DNA of 64,000 nt from Diplosphaera chodatii. Lineage: Eukaryota > Chlorophyta > Trebouxiophyceae > Prasiolales > Stichococcaceae. Shown piece by piece: positions 12,901 through 24,790 of the stretch. How positions within the stretch are numbered: the stretch's first letter is position 1; each line of letters begins with the position of its first letter. The position numbers and the translations under genes were made by a program. The stretch lies in assembly GCA_032358165.1 (NCBI GenBank), contig JAALGY010000054.1, positions 1,550,001 to 1,614,000 of the forward strand, written 5' to 3'. A model generated the notes under the pieces. That model was given only the letters and a program-made list of their open reading frames with translations, did no database searches and was not told where the DNA came from.

Positions 12901-13411
12901 CAGGTTTGAGTGCGCTGACCTCCAGCTGAGGGCGCTGGTGGCCCGTGATATCTGGTGGCAGCATCCGGGAAGGTTCAGGAGATGGGAGCTGAAACCTGGT
13001 GTCGATGCATGTTTGCACGCCAGGAAGCTAGAGAGTCCGACTCATGGCCGCCAACTCAGCCCGTAGCAACACTGATCATGGCACAGCAGGTGGACAGACC
13101 TGCGACAATTGGCGGGTTGGCTGCCGCTTGCTGCGCTGCGACATGAAGGAGTTCAGCTGGTTGTTGTTCCTGAAGCTGCCCTCCTCGTCACCGTTCGTCG
13201 CCTGATGGAGCTGCAGATGTATGTACGACCAGGTGTCATACAGGTAAGGGCAGCATGCAGCATCCTGGTTGTGACGCGACCAATGGTCAGGCATGTTATG
13301 ATGCACTTGACATGCTGATCGCACCTGATTGCGCCCTGTGATCGGATTATTGCTGTTTTTCCCATTGTCTTCGCGCTGCTTGCCGTGCAAACAGCCCATG
13401 CAGTTGCCCAT
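9924..13411 (-). CDS. Sec14-like (CRAL-TRIO) protein with predicted myristoyl/palmitoyl N-terminus
   Basis: The ATG at 13411 sits in GCCACCATGG and encodes MGNCMGCLHG. Gly2 suits N-myristoylation, and Cys4/Cys7 suit palmitoylation. Exon 1 (to about 13326) splices in frame to LHQATNGDEEGSFRNN. Next come Ser/Gly-rich exons (DDDGISDGDWHSVDLDR; HSMGSGHYQRQPSGSSPLSG; SKKRRTSTAGSISSTLSRRL). The Sec14 module follows: LPVLPVAPWNRKPGYL, HLTAAQEEAL, DLLRFLRARGFDMAAA, YRERLLVSPAPMVRP, FRCFLHVMVFGSDRMGRP, YVPLTTRISIQSASNELNKL, VVDVKGPTVLQMIKHM, VVVVNAPFGAGPAW and NIDADKLPSCYGGSADF, with stop at 9924-9926. The likely role is phosphoinositide or lipid transfer at a membrane where the acylated N-terminus anchors it. 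Its exon set parallels the neighbouring copy, but the N-terminal extension of roughly 200 residues is unique to this gene. Confidence 0.88.
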
Positions 13412-13994
13412 GGTGGCAGCGCTCCCCTACCGCAGCGGCAGCAGGCCTGCGGCGAGCCTGGCAGTCCAGCCGTCGGGCTAGTGGTAGAGTGGACGGCGGA
13501 TGCGCTACGATGAGCGCTGTGAACCACGCAAGCTGTCCTGCTTGGCCCGCCCAGCCAAATACGTGTCGATACCCATCAGGGAAGCAGGCCCTGACTGAGC
13601 ACACGGCATCCGTGAAACTTGCGCGCTTGTACGCCAAACGAACTGCACTTTCATTCGTACGAGATTGTGCTGTGTGAGCCGATGCTGACCTGTGATTGCT
13701 GATGCGCTCGATGCAGCGACGGTGGGCTGGATTGCATGCACTGGAATCTTGTCGACACGATCTAGCAAGCCGAGAGTCGTGCGGTAGTTGCTAAGGTGGT
13801 TCCACAAGACGTGCAGCAGCAATTGCCAATGCAGCAACAAGAGCGCACCCGCACAGTGGGAAGCAGTGGACGGCAAAATATGCCCTGGCACGTGCTCACA
13901 ACCCAGTTACGTCATGGCTCAGCATAGTGAAGGGTCAGCACAGGGGCGGGCCTACAGGCCGTACGCCTGCAGGGCAGATGTTGTGTGAAAATAT
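13412..13994. other. Spacer, Sec14 gene to GTPBP1-like gene
   Basis: About 580 bp holding the promoter and 5' UTR of the acylated Sec14 gene and the 3' UTR of the upstream GTPase gene. Open frames here show no recognisable protein block. Confidence 0.5.
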
Positions 13995-16900
13995 TCACTC
14001 GCAGCTGTGTCTTGATCTGAGACTGGCGTCGCCAGCTGCGTCGGCAGCCGCTGGTGGCGTGACGCCCCAGTGCAGCTGGCGCACGATGCCGGCGCCCGCC
14101 GCGCATCCATCCCCCTGGTCCCGCAGAATCAGCCGCGCTCCCGCCTGCAGCCACTCCGGCCTGTTGACGAACTGCAGGGTGACGGCGGTGGCGCAGCCCA
14201 CGCTGTCGCTGGCGCAGTGAAGAGGCAGCACCCCATTCTCCTGGCTGCTGTCGCCCAGCAACGCGGCTGCAGCTGCCACCGCTGATGCCAGACTGCTGCC
14301 TGCAGCAACACGCCCGAACTGACCTGAGAGGTGGATGCACATGACAAGTGGAGGGAGATCAGCTGTGGCCGCAACTCTGACGTCTGTTGGGATGTCCAGA
14401 TGCCCGCATCGGCACCGCATGCACATGCATGTCAGCAGCAGGCCATGGGCTTACCCAGCGCTGCATCGTCAGCCAGCGCCACCTCGCGCATGGCAACCAC
14501 ACGCGCCGCTTGCCGCACGCTGCCGCAGTGCACCACAGGAAAGTACAGCCCGCTGGCAGTGCTGCCGCTGTGCCGCCGACTGGCTGACCGCCGCCGCTGG
14601 TGCCGCCGCCGCCGCCGAGCAGCCAGAGAGCTCCCGTTCCCTGGAGTGATGCCGCCATCACCACCAGACCCTGCTACCATGCCAAAACCCTCGGCAGCAG
14701 CGCTGGGGGAGGTGAACGCTCCACGGGGGGAAGCACCGCCGTCCGACGTCAGGCAGGCGACCGCATCCGAGTAGCTGCCAGCGCGCCGAGCATCGCTGTC
14801 GCTGCCGCTGTCAGTCGCATCGTTGGCTTCCTGCTGCGGCCACTTCCCTGCAAGGGGGTGTTACAGGGAACATGAGCATGGCCGCATGGAGCTTGGGGCC
14901 GCTGCTTAGACAACAGGAAGTCTGCCCTCGGCCTTAAAGGTGTGGGCATCCGGTCCACCTACAACTATTGTGTGATGCTTAACTACCGATCACACAGCTA
15001 GGTGGCCGACCTGACAACAGCCCACGCGGCGGCCAGTGCCCGCTGAGCAGCACCATGACGGCCTCAAACTCCCACACCGTCCGCGGCTGCAGTGCAGCGT
15101 CCAGCAGGACAGCGCCCTGCCCAGTGATGGCAGACACCCTGAATGTTCCGCCGGCCTTGATACTCAAAGCAATCGTGTCAACACACTTCCCACCTATGTC
15201 AAGCCCGAGATGCCCGTTACCTTGCGGGCGTTGACCGGTGAGGTGCCCAGCAGCGAGGGCGCGGAGCCGGTGCGGCCGACCACACTGGTGGATGACCTGC
15301 CATTGGCGCTGCGAGGTATGGCCATGGGGCTGGTTGCTGACATGCCCGAGGGCGGTGCCGCTGACGCGGATGTCCGTGCCAAGCTCGCGGCCTGCACAGA
15401 ACAATGTCACCAGATGTACCACATGTGGTTCAGAGTCCAGCAGATTTGGATGCTGGACTTTGATTATTGGTGCTACAGGCAGAACATGGCCGATACACAC
15501 ACGCACACCCCGCCAGGCGCAACATGCTACCAAGGCTCACCGGCCGAAAGCGCTGCGACACTGGGGTGTCATCAGCGGCGGCTGCACGGAGCCAGGGCAC
15601 CGCGTCGCGCTCCCGCTCGCGCGCCAGCTCCTGCAGCCATGCTGACTCTTCAGGCAGCTCCGCCTCCAGGCGTGCGTCGCGGGCTGCATCTGGCTCTGCC
15701 TCTGGCCGTGCTGGTTGTGCGAAAACGTCATCCCGGAGTGGGTGGCTGGTGCCAGCAGCTGACTGGGGTTCTGACTGTGGTACTGGCTCTGCAAACGACA
15801 CTGCAGAGACCCTGCTCTCCAGCTCCTGTTCTTGATATGCTGTGTCTGCCTGCAACCGGCGATGCCTTGCTGCTGCCTCGGCCTCAGCGGAGGGCTGCAA
15901 CTGACGTCTGTCCGTGCCACTGAGAGGTGTGCTGGGCCCTGGGCCCTCGTTGCTGTGTGCACGTGAGAGCTGCTGCTGTGATTGCGCCTGCTGCAGCGTT
16001 GGCGGCGGCATTGGGCTGCTGCGGCTGGAGTGGATTGCCAGCGTGCCCGTCTGCCCAGCCTTGATCACACCCACTGGCACCTGTATCCACGAGTGCATAT
16101 GCACTGACTTTCTGGGGCTGATGTGAGCACGCATGCACAGCGTACTGCTGCAGCCGATTGAAGGTCTGGGGTTTGACTGCATGTGCGTGCAGCATGCCTG
16201 TCGTACAGGTCAGCCGAAGGAGTCAATGGAGGGCGTCAAGCATCCAGGTGCAAACACGACACAAGAAAAAGAAAGAAGGGTGTCACACCTGCGATCTTTG
16301 AATGCCAGAAACCACCACATTGGTGAACTTGCCATCAGCATTGGGGCCCAGCAGCAGACGCTGGCCCACGGCAATGGAGCCGCTCACAGCTGTGCCGGAA
16401 ACCACTGAGCCCACGCCCCGCACCTCAAAAGTTTGGTCCACCTACAGCACATGTGCTACCAGAGGTTGCGCCTAACATTCGCAGGCCGCACATGCGACTT
16501 GCACGACAGCCCCCTGCAGCCGCCAGGAATGTCAATGCCTGACCAGCCAGCAGACCGTGCCTGAAAGTGCGCTGGCGCATCGTCCTGTGACGCCTCTGAT
16601 GCGCTGCTGCTGCCGCCGGGAGGGTTGAGCGGCGAGTCAGGGTCCTCTTCTGCGTTCCCATAGCCGTCTGCACAGCTCAACAGACACGATATTGCGAGGA
16701 ATTGCAAGCAGACAACAGCAAGGAGTGCACAGCAAGCGTGCAGGTGCAGAGCGCGCCTGTGGGCAGGGCGCGGAGGAAGGCGTGCAGGAGGGCCAGGCCC
16801 ATGCCGCTGACAGAGGACACATGGAAGATGGGCACTGTCAGCGTGCCGCCGCCCCGCCCCACGAGGCAGCTCATGCGGTTGTTGGCCATGCCCTGTGCCA

Positions 16901-19243
16901 GTCCAGCAGCCTGCACACAGGGCACTGACCGGTCAGCTGACATCTGACAGCCACACAGGCACGGTGCCATCCATATGAGCCGAGGTGACCCCTCTGCAAC
17001 AGAAAGCCAAGAGCTATCCAACCCCACTGCCCACCTGCTTTTCGGATGCAACCACAGGAGCATCCACACTGTAGCCTGTCAGCGCCGGCAGCCTGTCAGC
17101 TGCGACGCCGCTGTTTGCGGCAGCTTCCAGCATTTCCCTGCATCATCGGCTCACATCGGCTCTCGAGCTGATTGTATTGGGGTGGAATGAGTTGTTGGAC
17201 AGCAATATTGGCAGCTGTTCAGCTTGCTGCCTGGCAGGATCTGTGGGCGGCAAGCTGCTCGTCTGCTGTCTTGGGTTCAGCCTGACCTGGTTTCAGCGGT
17301 GAGGGCATCCAGGGCAGCCTGCTCAGCGATATCGGCTTTGGTGACAGCCACCACCAGCGGCACCTCCAGAGCCAGCGCCACCGCCAGGTGCTGCCGACCG
17401 ACGTGCCCCAGGCCGCGCGTGCCACACACCGTCAGCAGCATGAAGTCCGGGAGCATGCACGTCATTCCTGCAGGTCACGTGTCGCACTGTCAGGTGCAGG
17501 TCGGCGGCGGGTGCGCCTGTATGAACGAGACCCTGGCGACAGGCCTGAGGTGCGGCGCGAAATCACACGAGAAAGGTGAGCATAGTGGACACGTGCAATG
17601 CTGTGTGAAGGACAAGCATCACTGCGCACCATACAGGGCAGTCTTCATGAAGCGCTCGTGGCCGCCAAGGTCAATGAAGCGCAGCACGTGGGCTGCTGCC
17701 TGGCTGATCTCTGCTGGTGTCAGCGCCGCCACACCCTCGTAGTTGAGGATGCTGCCTGCATGGCGGTACATGTTGCTGCTGCGCACAGGCGTTCAAAGCA
17801 ACTGAGCAATGCGAGCTGCCCATCTGCAGATGCAGCTGCAGGTCCGGCTCCTCCAGAACCGCGGCACATCACCCGCAAGCTGTGGCGCACCGTCTGCGGC
17901 ATAGCCCAGCAGCTGCTGCGAGAGGGAGGAGGTGCGGCCGGACTCGATCTCGTGCTTGTGGCGGAACACCGCCATGCGCGCCGAGCCGTGGCCGTTGTCC
18001 AGCAGCGGCAGGCCCATGGCGCCGTGCGTCAGGCACGCCACCAGCGTGCTCTTGCCGCTGTCCACGCTGCCCGCGACTGCAGCGCCCAAGTTTGTGAGAT
18101 TTGAAGCAGCTGACGCACGGTGCACAGTATGATCCACGTTGCCAGGATTATCGACTATTGGAGCATCGATGGCATCGATAGTAGCGCCTCTGTGACGTCA
18201 CGCTGGTGGAACAACCGCTGCACTGCATGCGCCAGTTGCAGCTGCACAGCATCTTGGACTTCACGGATACCTGCAATGCGCAGGTCTGTACATGATAGCT
18301 CCTGCGTCGCCAGCCGCGCGACACGCACGATTGCACAGTGTCGGCCGGGCGCGCCAGGGATCTGCCGCACGATGTTCGCCATGGCACCCACCTGGGCAGT
18401 TGCACCATATGAGCAAATGAACATGCACTCCACGGAACAGTTCTTGCTGGCACCATAATAAGAGAACACATGATGCGATTGTAGTGTGACAAGCCTCAGT
18501 CACCTCGCGTGTCATGGCATGGAGGGTCTCCAGGCTGGCCTCCAGATCCTCCGCCTCCAGTCCCAGCAGATTACCGTCATCCTCTACGCCTACACTCACA
18601 TCGTGCCAGAAGACGATAACGAGCTGGTGTCCTGCAGCTGTGTTAGACCAGATGGACAGACATGAGAAGCATGTTGGACGCACCAAGGTAGTAGAAGCAA
18701 ATGCCATTGCCCTCGCACAAGCGGAACTTCATCTGGGTGGCCTGTAGCAGCAATGGGGCACCACTCACAGCCTTGCGAGGACACCGCACCACACCACACC
18801 ACACCACATGGTCGTTGAGCTCTTTGCAACCACCGGGCGTCTATCTGGCAAAGACCCACCAGCTGCTGAAAGCGGAAGGGCGTTGGGTGCTTCAATCGCA
18901 GCTTGTACTCCACATTGCCGTCATCATTCTCGCGTGCAAAGCGCGGCAGCCCCGGCGGCGGGGCGATGCTGTGCAGGCCGGTCTCCGCCGCCGACACCAC
19001 GGGGGGACCGTCGTGCACGCGCTCATTTGGGGCCACCTCGCCCTTGGCGCGCGCCTTGCGGGTGCGGCGGGACTCGCGGGCTGACTCATCCCGGGCCGAC
19101 GCCTCAGCCCTGCCGCTGCTGCCAGCACCGCTGTCGCTGCCCGCATTGTGTTCGCGGGAGCGGCTGGCGCCGCGGGCGCGGTTGCGCTTCGGCCCTGTCC
19201 GCCTGCAGAACATGGAGTAGGGCGACATCTGAGGCGCCTGCAT
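13995..19243 (-). CDS. GTPBP1/GTPBP2-like translational GTPase with internal low-complexity insertion
   Basis: Related to EF-1alpha. Family members act in ribosome rescue and mRNA surveillance in the cytosol. N-terminal part: [38 protein letters not shown] and [11 protein letters not shown] domain: the P-loop GSVDSGKST and [19 protein letters not shown] block (about 17930-18080), [15 protein letters not shown] (G3, about 17640), [20 protein letters not shown] and the G4 variant VTKAD (about 17340). Barrel domains: [96 protein letters not shown] and [17 protein letters not shown]. Between AGQTGTLAI and RKGAVLLD there are about 220 extra Ser/Pro/Gln/Ala/Glu-rich residues. The stop ends at 13995. 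The start is one of several in-frame ATGs at 19243-19213, and a 5'-UTR intron is possible. Confidence 0.88.
18787..18808. repeat. (CACCA)n microsatellite
   Basis: About four tandem copies of a CACCA pentamer inside an intron of the GTPBP1-like gene. Confidence 0.8.
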
Positions 19244-20321
19244 TTGTTGGATGCAACCACCTACGCTGCTCACCTGATGCAGCCTGCATGCTGTCAGGCC
19301 AGGTTGTTCCAGGACACCGGTCCTTACAGCTGTCAAGGGCTACCTGTTGTTAGCCTCGACCCGAGGGTCTAGAGGGGGTGCAACCGCAACCCACTGCACC
19401 GCTTGCTTGCGCGGGCGGTTGAAGTCCAAGTTCAAGTCCAGGCCATCAAAGTCTGCCATGTGGCTTTGGCTTGCGGTGGCACTGAAATTGAGTAGGGTAG
19501 GGTGCAGTATGCTGTTGCCATTCAGTACAAGCTCAGATACAATGGAAGCTGAGGGCTGTTGAACTCAGGGAGCGACTCCGCGGCACAGCATTGCAACAGA
19601 GCCGGCATCTGAGGGCGCCTCCGCCACGCCAGGTGCCGCCTGGCACATCGTAGAAAATAGATTGTTTGACAAAGTAATATGTTATTGTGATATGCATCGT
19701 TGACAGCAGATCTATTTGATGATCTGGGGTGTGTCCCCACATCATGGTCAGCATTTCACAGCATGTCATCACCCCTTGCATAGCCAGGCAGGCGTATGCG
19801 CTCCTGGCCTCGACAACGAATGGCCGCATTCACTGTCTGAGGACTCTCGATTCTGCTGCACCCTCCCTTGATCCATAGCGCTTCGTGGTTCACGGCGGTC
19901 AACTGGATTATACCCACTGGCTTCTCAGTTTGAGACATCCAAGCAACCTGCTTTCGGATGAACAACATGCCGCTGCTCAGCTTTCGCAATGTGCTGACAA
20001 CTTGTCATATCGTGTGCTCAGTCTCTTGTACGTCAGGAGCCCAGCTTTGACTCTGTGCTTGGGTTTGCTGCCTGTCTGTTTTCAGGGCAATCACGTCAGC
20101 AGATGCTTGCTTGACCTTGCAACGTGGCACTGCAGCTCCTGCGATCCACAGCAGAGAAGAGTACGTGCCTGCTGGCCTGGTCCAGCAACTCGAAGCACTC
20201 AAATTGGCCCTGGCAGTGGCAGCACTACCGCAAGCGTCTGCAGTCAGATGTGAGCTGGCTTCACTTGATCGGCGCAAGGCGTCACAGCGCTCGCTCAGTG
20301 CAGTCAACTGGCTGACGCCGG
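19244..20321. promoter_or_regulatory. Divergent intergenic region, GTPBP1-like and LysM genes
   Basis: About 1.1 kb between two divergent starts, with an AT-richer core near 19650-19700. A plus-strand frame at about 20140-20340 encodes a helix-like stretch (LVQQLEALKLALAVAAL). It is out of frame with the LysM start and has no clear splice link, so I do not call it a gene. Confidence 0.45.
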
Positions 20322-22032
20322 ATGCATGGCGGATCAGAAGATGAGGCGCAGGAAGCTCCGCCGCCCAGAAACTTGTTTGTCGTGCACAAGGTGCGATGTG
20401 CGCCAGCTAGTGCGGCGATTTCGACTGCGAACATCACGCTAGCATATGAATACGTACGCCTAAGACGTCTTTGAGACGTGACGAGTCGCCAACACATGTT
20501 GACCTGCAGCTGTCGAAGATGGACACGCTTGCGGGACTGGCGATCAAGTACAACGTTGCGGTGGGACCCTCACTGTTCTGCAGCTGCCAGCCGCAACAGG
20601 CCATGATCAACCGTAGTGACACCGTGCAGGCTTACTGTGGCACTGCATGCAACAGGTGGCAGACATCAAGCGGACAAACAGCCTGCTGTCCGACTCGGCC
20701 ATGTTTGCAAGGGAGACGCTGCTCATCCCGACGCGGCCGCTACCAATGGGGTGTGCGCCCCCACTTGAACAGCATGTATGGTGTATACACCCCCTGTGCT
20801 TTGACACTGGCACTGCAGGCAACCAACAAAACTCTGTTGACGTGTTTTGCAGGCATGAGTACTCAGCCTGGGCGGGTCTTATTGTGACACAATATGGGCA
20901 GGTGTCACGAAACCTCCAGGAGCGGCCAACGCTCGGGTACACTGGCAGCGGCGGGCCTGACAACCCTTCGCAGACAGCCATCGCGCAGCTGCGGGCGCAC
21001 TATGGCCTCAGTCCAGCCTCCTCCCCAACTGCCGCTGCAGGTTTGCCAGCAGCACCCGTCACGCATTGTGTCTGCGTGCAGCATGTACCCTCAACTGCCA
21101 TCGAGCAATGCGGGGATGCCATTCACCTCTCCTTGTCTACCTGTAGGGCGTGCATATGCTCAATCAGAGGATGGTTTTAGCAGCGGAAGGCCAGGCGAAG
21201 TTGAAATGCAGGACCTCCACAGCAACAGCGGGAGCAGCTTGCCACGGCGGCCTTCACTGCCGGAGCTCAACAGCTACGCTGGCGAGCGCAAAGGTGCTGC
21301 GCAACTCGCCGCCAGCAGGTCCTGCTCACGTTTGTCTTATGATTTAGCCGTGAACGATCTGGTGTTGACGTGTGGCCATGCACTTGCCTGGCAATTCAGG
21401 CCCGCCTCCAGGGGATGAGCGCTTGCGGCGGCGGAGAACTGGTGACAGTGACGAAGGCTGGGGCGAAGCGGACAGCGCACCCGGCAGCTCCCTGCATGCA
21501 GGGCATCTGTTGCCACCAGGTAGCCATGTGCAGCTGCCACACCACCAGGCCGTCAGGGCTACCTCTGGCACCCATGGCTGTTTGAAGTTGCTTTGTCCAC
21601 ATACTGTGGTACCAATGTAAAGCGAGCAACATGTACCTATCGTGTTGTTGGAATTGCAGCGGTCGCAATCAGCCCTGCGCAGCTGGCACGGCACAGCCCC
21701 TCACGCCTGGGGTCACCTGGTGCTGGGCCGAGCAGGTGCTGCCCTGGCGCCTGCCCAGGAACCCACTGCTGCAGTGTCATCTGTTTGCAATCGTAGGATC
21801 GCCAGCAATGACTTTGTCGGCGACCTTGAACAGGAGTCAACAGCCGAACGGGTCGGCTGCCAGGCAGGCGTCTGGCGGTCAGCCGCCGGGTCAGCGCCGG
21901 GAATCCTTCCTGGAGAAGATCAAGCGTGCCGCCAGCCAGCCAGCCCTGGCAGCTCCCCAGGGACCGTCACTTGGCAGAGTCGCAGACTCGACCATCGCGT
22001 CTGTACGGCGCGCACCACCTGAGCTGGGGTGA
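20322..22032 (+). CDS. Eukaryotic LysM-domain protein (no signal peptide)
   Basis: The ATG at 20322 is preceded by an in-frame TGA at 20313. Exon 1 ends PPPRNLFVVHK (20390) and splices to LSKMDTLAGLAIKYNVA, then after a CAG acceptor (about 20657) to VADIKRTNSLLSD and ETLLIPTRPLP. Together these make one complete LysM fold of about 45 residues with the classic DTLAGLAIKY and IKRxN signatures. The rest is Ser/Pro/Gly-rich and probably disordered (SSLPRRPSLPELNSYAGERK; RESFLEKIKRAASQPALAAP), with stop TGA at 22030-22032. The domain order (LysM near the N-terminus, basic/Ser-rich tail, no secretion signal) resembles plant intracellular LysM proteins of the At5g08200 type, whose role is not established. 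Middle exon borders between 21020 and 21900 are approximate. Confidence 0.82.
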
Positions 22033-22575
22033 GCCTGCGATGCCTAAGAATGCCATGAGCATATGGCAAATGCTGCATCGTCTATCATAAGCTTGTGTGC
22101 TTGCGCGTCTGGTCTGATGACGGCTGCTGTGTCTGCACATCGGACAGAGCTCGGGGCATGCTGCACGATGCAGCAGCAGCCCTGCAGGGGCCGAAGGCTT
22201 CGAGCAAAAAGGAGTGAGTGTAGGCGGGCGCGCGCAACGCACCGCAGGAACATAGTGTACATAAGCCTGGGTAGTGTTAGACCAATGTGCGATCTTCCGA
22301 AGCAAACGCGCAGAGCACTGCGTTGTCACAGTCGTCAAGACTCAACAGTGTGTTGAAAATCCTGTCAGCTTTTGACAGCTGTCCACATGAATGAAGACGC
22401 TGTGGTCGTGTGGTGGGCAGATTTGGCTCCCAGATCAGAGTTGCATTCTCCGGATTCTGCATTTCAGCCCTTCCGATCAAAATTCAATGATCACACCAGG
22501 CTTGAATCCGGCCGCAGCTAGTCTGTGATCAACACTAGTGCATGTAGACCTTGGCGCATCCATCCTTGCGGTTGC
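22033..22575. promoter_or_regulatory. Spacer upstream of the phosphoesterase gene
   Basis: About 540 bp with no coding block. It contains an 8-bp inverted repeat, TGATCACA at 22488-22495 and TGTGATCA at 22524-22531, close to the presumed phosphoesterase 5' end. Confidence 0.4.
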
Positions 22576-24790
22576 ATGGTCGTTCAATATGCAGCAACTC
22601 CGCAGCAGGTTCCTCATGACCAGCAAAGAAGGCAGAGCCTAGGCTGCGGTTGCGCAAGAGGTGAACGTATCACTACCAGTCGCGGGGTCAGGCGTGCTGC
22701 ATCTGCAGCGGCGGCGCACCAGCATCGGTGCGGTGCAACAGGCCAGATTGATGCAGCAGCTGCGTCAGAGATCCGTGTCTGGGCGTGCAGCGATATACAT
22801 ACAGACTACGAACCAAACCTGCAGTGGGTGCAGTCACTAGCGGACCGCGGCTACAGGTGATCATGCTTTGCATGTCATGTCAGCGTGCTGGGTTGGCAGG
22901 TTCCCATATGACAAAGCATGATTGTGCAAGCCAGCTTGACATCCCATCGTTCGCAGCGACTCGGATGTGCTGCTGTTGGCCGGAGATGTGTCTGAGGACA
23001 TCCGCATACTGCAGCAGACGCTGGCATGCCTGCGGAATATCTTTGGGAAGGTCTTCTTCCTACCGGGTGCGGTGCATCGGCCGATCGTGCATGTGGTGAA
23101 ACGATTTGTGCATGGGTTCCTTGCACTGGCACATTGTTGTGCTGACGCAGCATGCTCTTTGACTGCAGGCAACCATGAGCTCTGGCTCCGAGGCGGTGCA
23201 AATGCTCCGGGGTAGGACAATGACCCTTATGAGCAACACGCAGCTAGCCTCTTATCCCATTCTGCACAGTGTGAATCCACTGAGCTGTTCGTGGAGGCTG
23301 ATAGCAGTGTTGGCTCACAGCAATGGGGGCGCCCGAGATTCCTACGAGAAGCTGCAACTCATCTTCCAGTTGTGCACTGATTTAGGGATCAACACCAGGT
23401 ACAGACCGTATGAAAGTGATTCCACCTGCTGATGTCGACTTCGTGCGCCTCACAACCAGGTTTCACTGCCCCTTTTGTACCACCACAGGACTACTTGAGG
23501 TGTTGTGGACGAACTGCAGACCGGAGCGCCTGGGCAATGTCTGGATCGTACCGCTGCAAAGCTGGCATCACAGGAGCTTCGACCGCGAGCCCGAGGTGGC
23601 GGGCCTGTCAGCTGCGGCAATGTCGGCGATCTCCGACTACGCAGCATGCAGCTGGCCAGCCTGGATGACAGGCGGGCTTTGCTCTTGGTCACTGCTGGCA
23701 CTGAGGGTGCCACCACAGCTTAACCTTTTGAGATGATTGTCCACGGAATACGCATTTACCCTCAATGGGCAGTCCAGTGCAAATCTTGACGTGCAGGCGC
23801 GGGCAAGCCCGGCAGCCTGGAGCTTGCGGAATGGTTTGACAGCCTGAACGAGGGCATCTGGGAGGAGGCGCTGCGCGGGGACACGGACCTCATCACGATG
23901 TCGCACTTCCTGCCGTACCAGGTGACTGCCTGCGAAGTGCTCTGGTGCCTGCACCAGCTCTGCAGTTGAATAAAAAGCAGGAGCCAAGTGGTCTTTCCTT
24001 CAAACCAGGAGCTTCTGCCAGAGAAGAGGTTTCTGTATTTTGCGAATCTGGCGAAGGCAGCAGGTGCGCTGAGCACTCGCACTGCGCACACTGCAGTTCA
24101 ACTGCGGTTGAGTTTGAACGAACGACAGGTCATGACCCAGATGGCCAAGTGGTTGATGATAGGGTCAGACCCCCTTGCGGCCCGAGTTGCTGCGCTGAAG
24201 CCCCATATCCATGTCTTCGGCCACACCCACTTCGCCTGGAACATGGCACTGCATGGTGAGTGCATGGGTTTGTTTGCCTGTAGAAGCTTTGGGCAGTAGC
24301 AGTCGCAGGAGCAAGGCTGAGGATTTCGACAGGAGTTGCACACTTGCTCTATGCAGGCACTAGGTTTATACAGGCACCATTGGCATATCCTGCTGAGCGG
24401 CGCCGGCGGCTGCCATCCCTGTCGCTTGGCCCCATGGGTGACGCCGACACTGCTGCGACTGCACCACCGCCCTGGCTGCCGGCACTGATCTATACATCTG
24501 GCGCAGCCACCGCTGCACCAGATGCCACAGATGATGCAGCCGCCAGCCGCAGCGACAGGCAAATGCCAGACGAGGGTGCACCAGGCGGCGTGGAGGCTGC
24601 GTCACCTGACGCTGCTCAGAAGTTGCGGCACGGCCGCATTCACGGGGAAGCGCTGCAGGCGCATTGGTCGGAGTATTACAAGCGCAATCCGAGGGATCCA
24701 AGCAATGTTGACCTTGCACCCTGGGTGAAGAAGGTTCTGCAGCGGCGGCGTCAGCAGCGCAGCAGGGGTTCGCAACCACCACAAGATTGA
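22576..24790 (+). CDS. Plant-type calcineurin-like metallophosphoesterase
   Basis: Carries the metal-binding motifs of the family in order: ACSDIHTDYEPN (D-x-H), LLLAGDVSEDI (GDxx), FLPGNHELWLR (GNHE, split by an intron after the G), TMSHFLPYQELLPEKR (H) and HVFGHTHFAWN (GHTH). The flanking blocks QSWHHRSFDREPEV, DYAACSW, FLYFANLAKAAG, TRFIQAPLAYPAERRRR, WSEYYKRNPRDP and LAPWVKK match a conserved but uncharacterised land-plant family of about 350-400 residues. The reaction is therefore phosphoester hydrolysis on an unknown substrate. The best ATG is 22576 (MVVQYAATPQQ), with about 75 residues before the catalytic fold, perhaps a targeting region. The segment before the conserved C-terminal WSEYY block is a low-complexity Ala/Asp-rich insertion. 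Stop is TGA at 24788-24790. Junctions at 22858/22950 and 23069/23169 are clear. Confidence 0.86.

Noticed and set aside
15036..15923. 295-codon plus-strand open frame antisense to the GTPBP1-like gene
   Set aside because: It mirrors GC-rich coding sequence of the minus-strand GTPase and its insert and has no recognisable domain.
20111..20344. Upstream exon for the LysM gene
   Set aside because: Protein-like but out of frame with the LysM ATG, begins at a non-ATG codon, and has no donor leading into the next exon; an in-frame stop precedes the LysM start.
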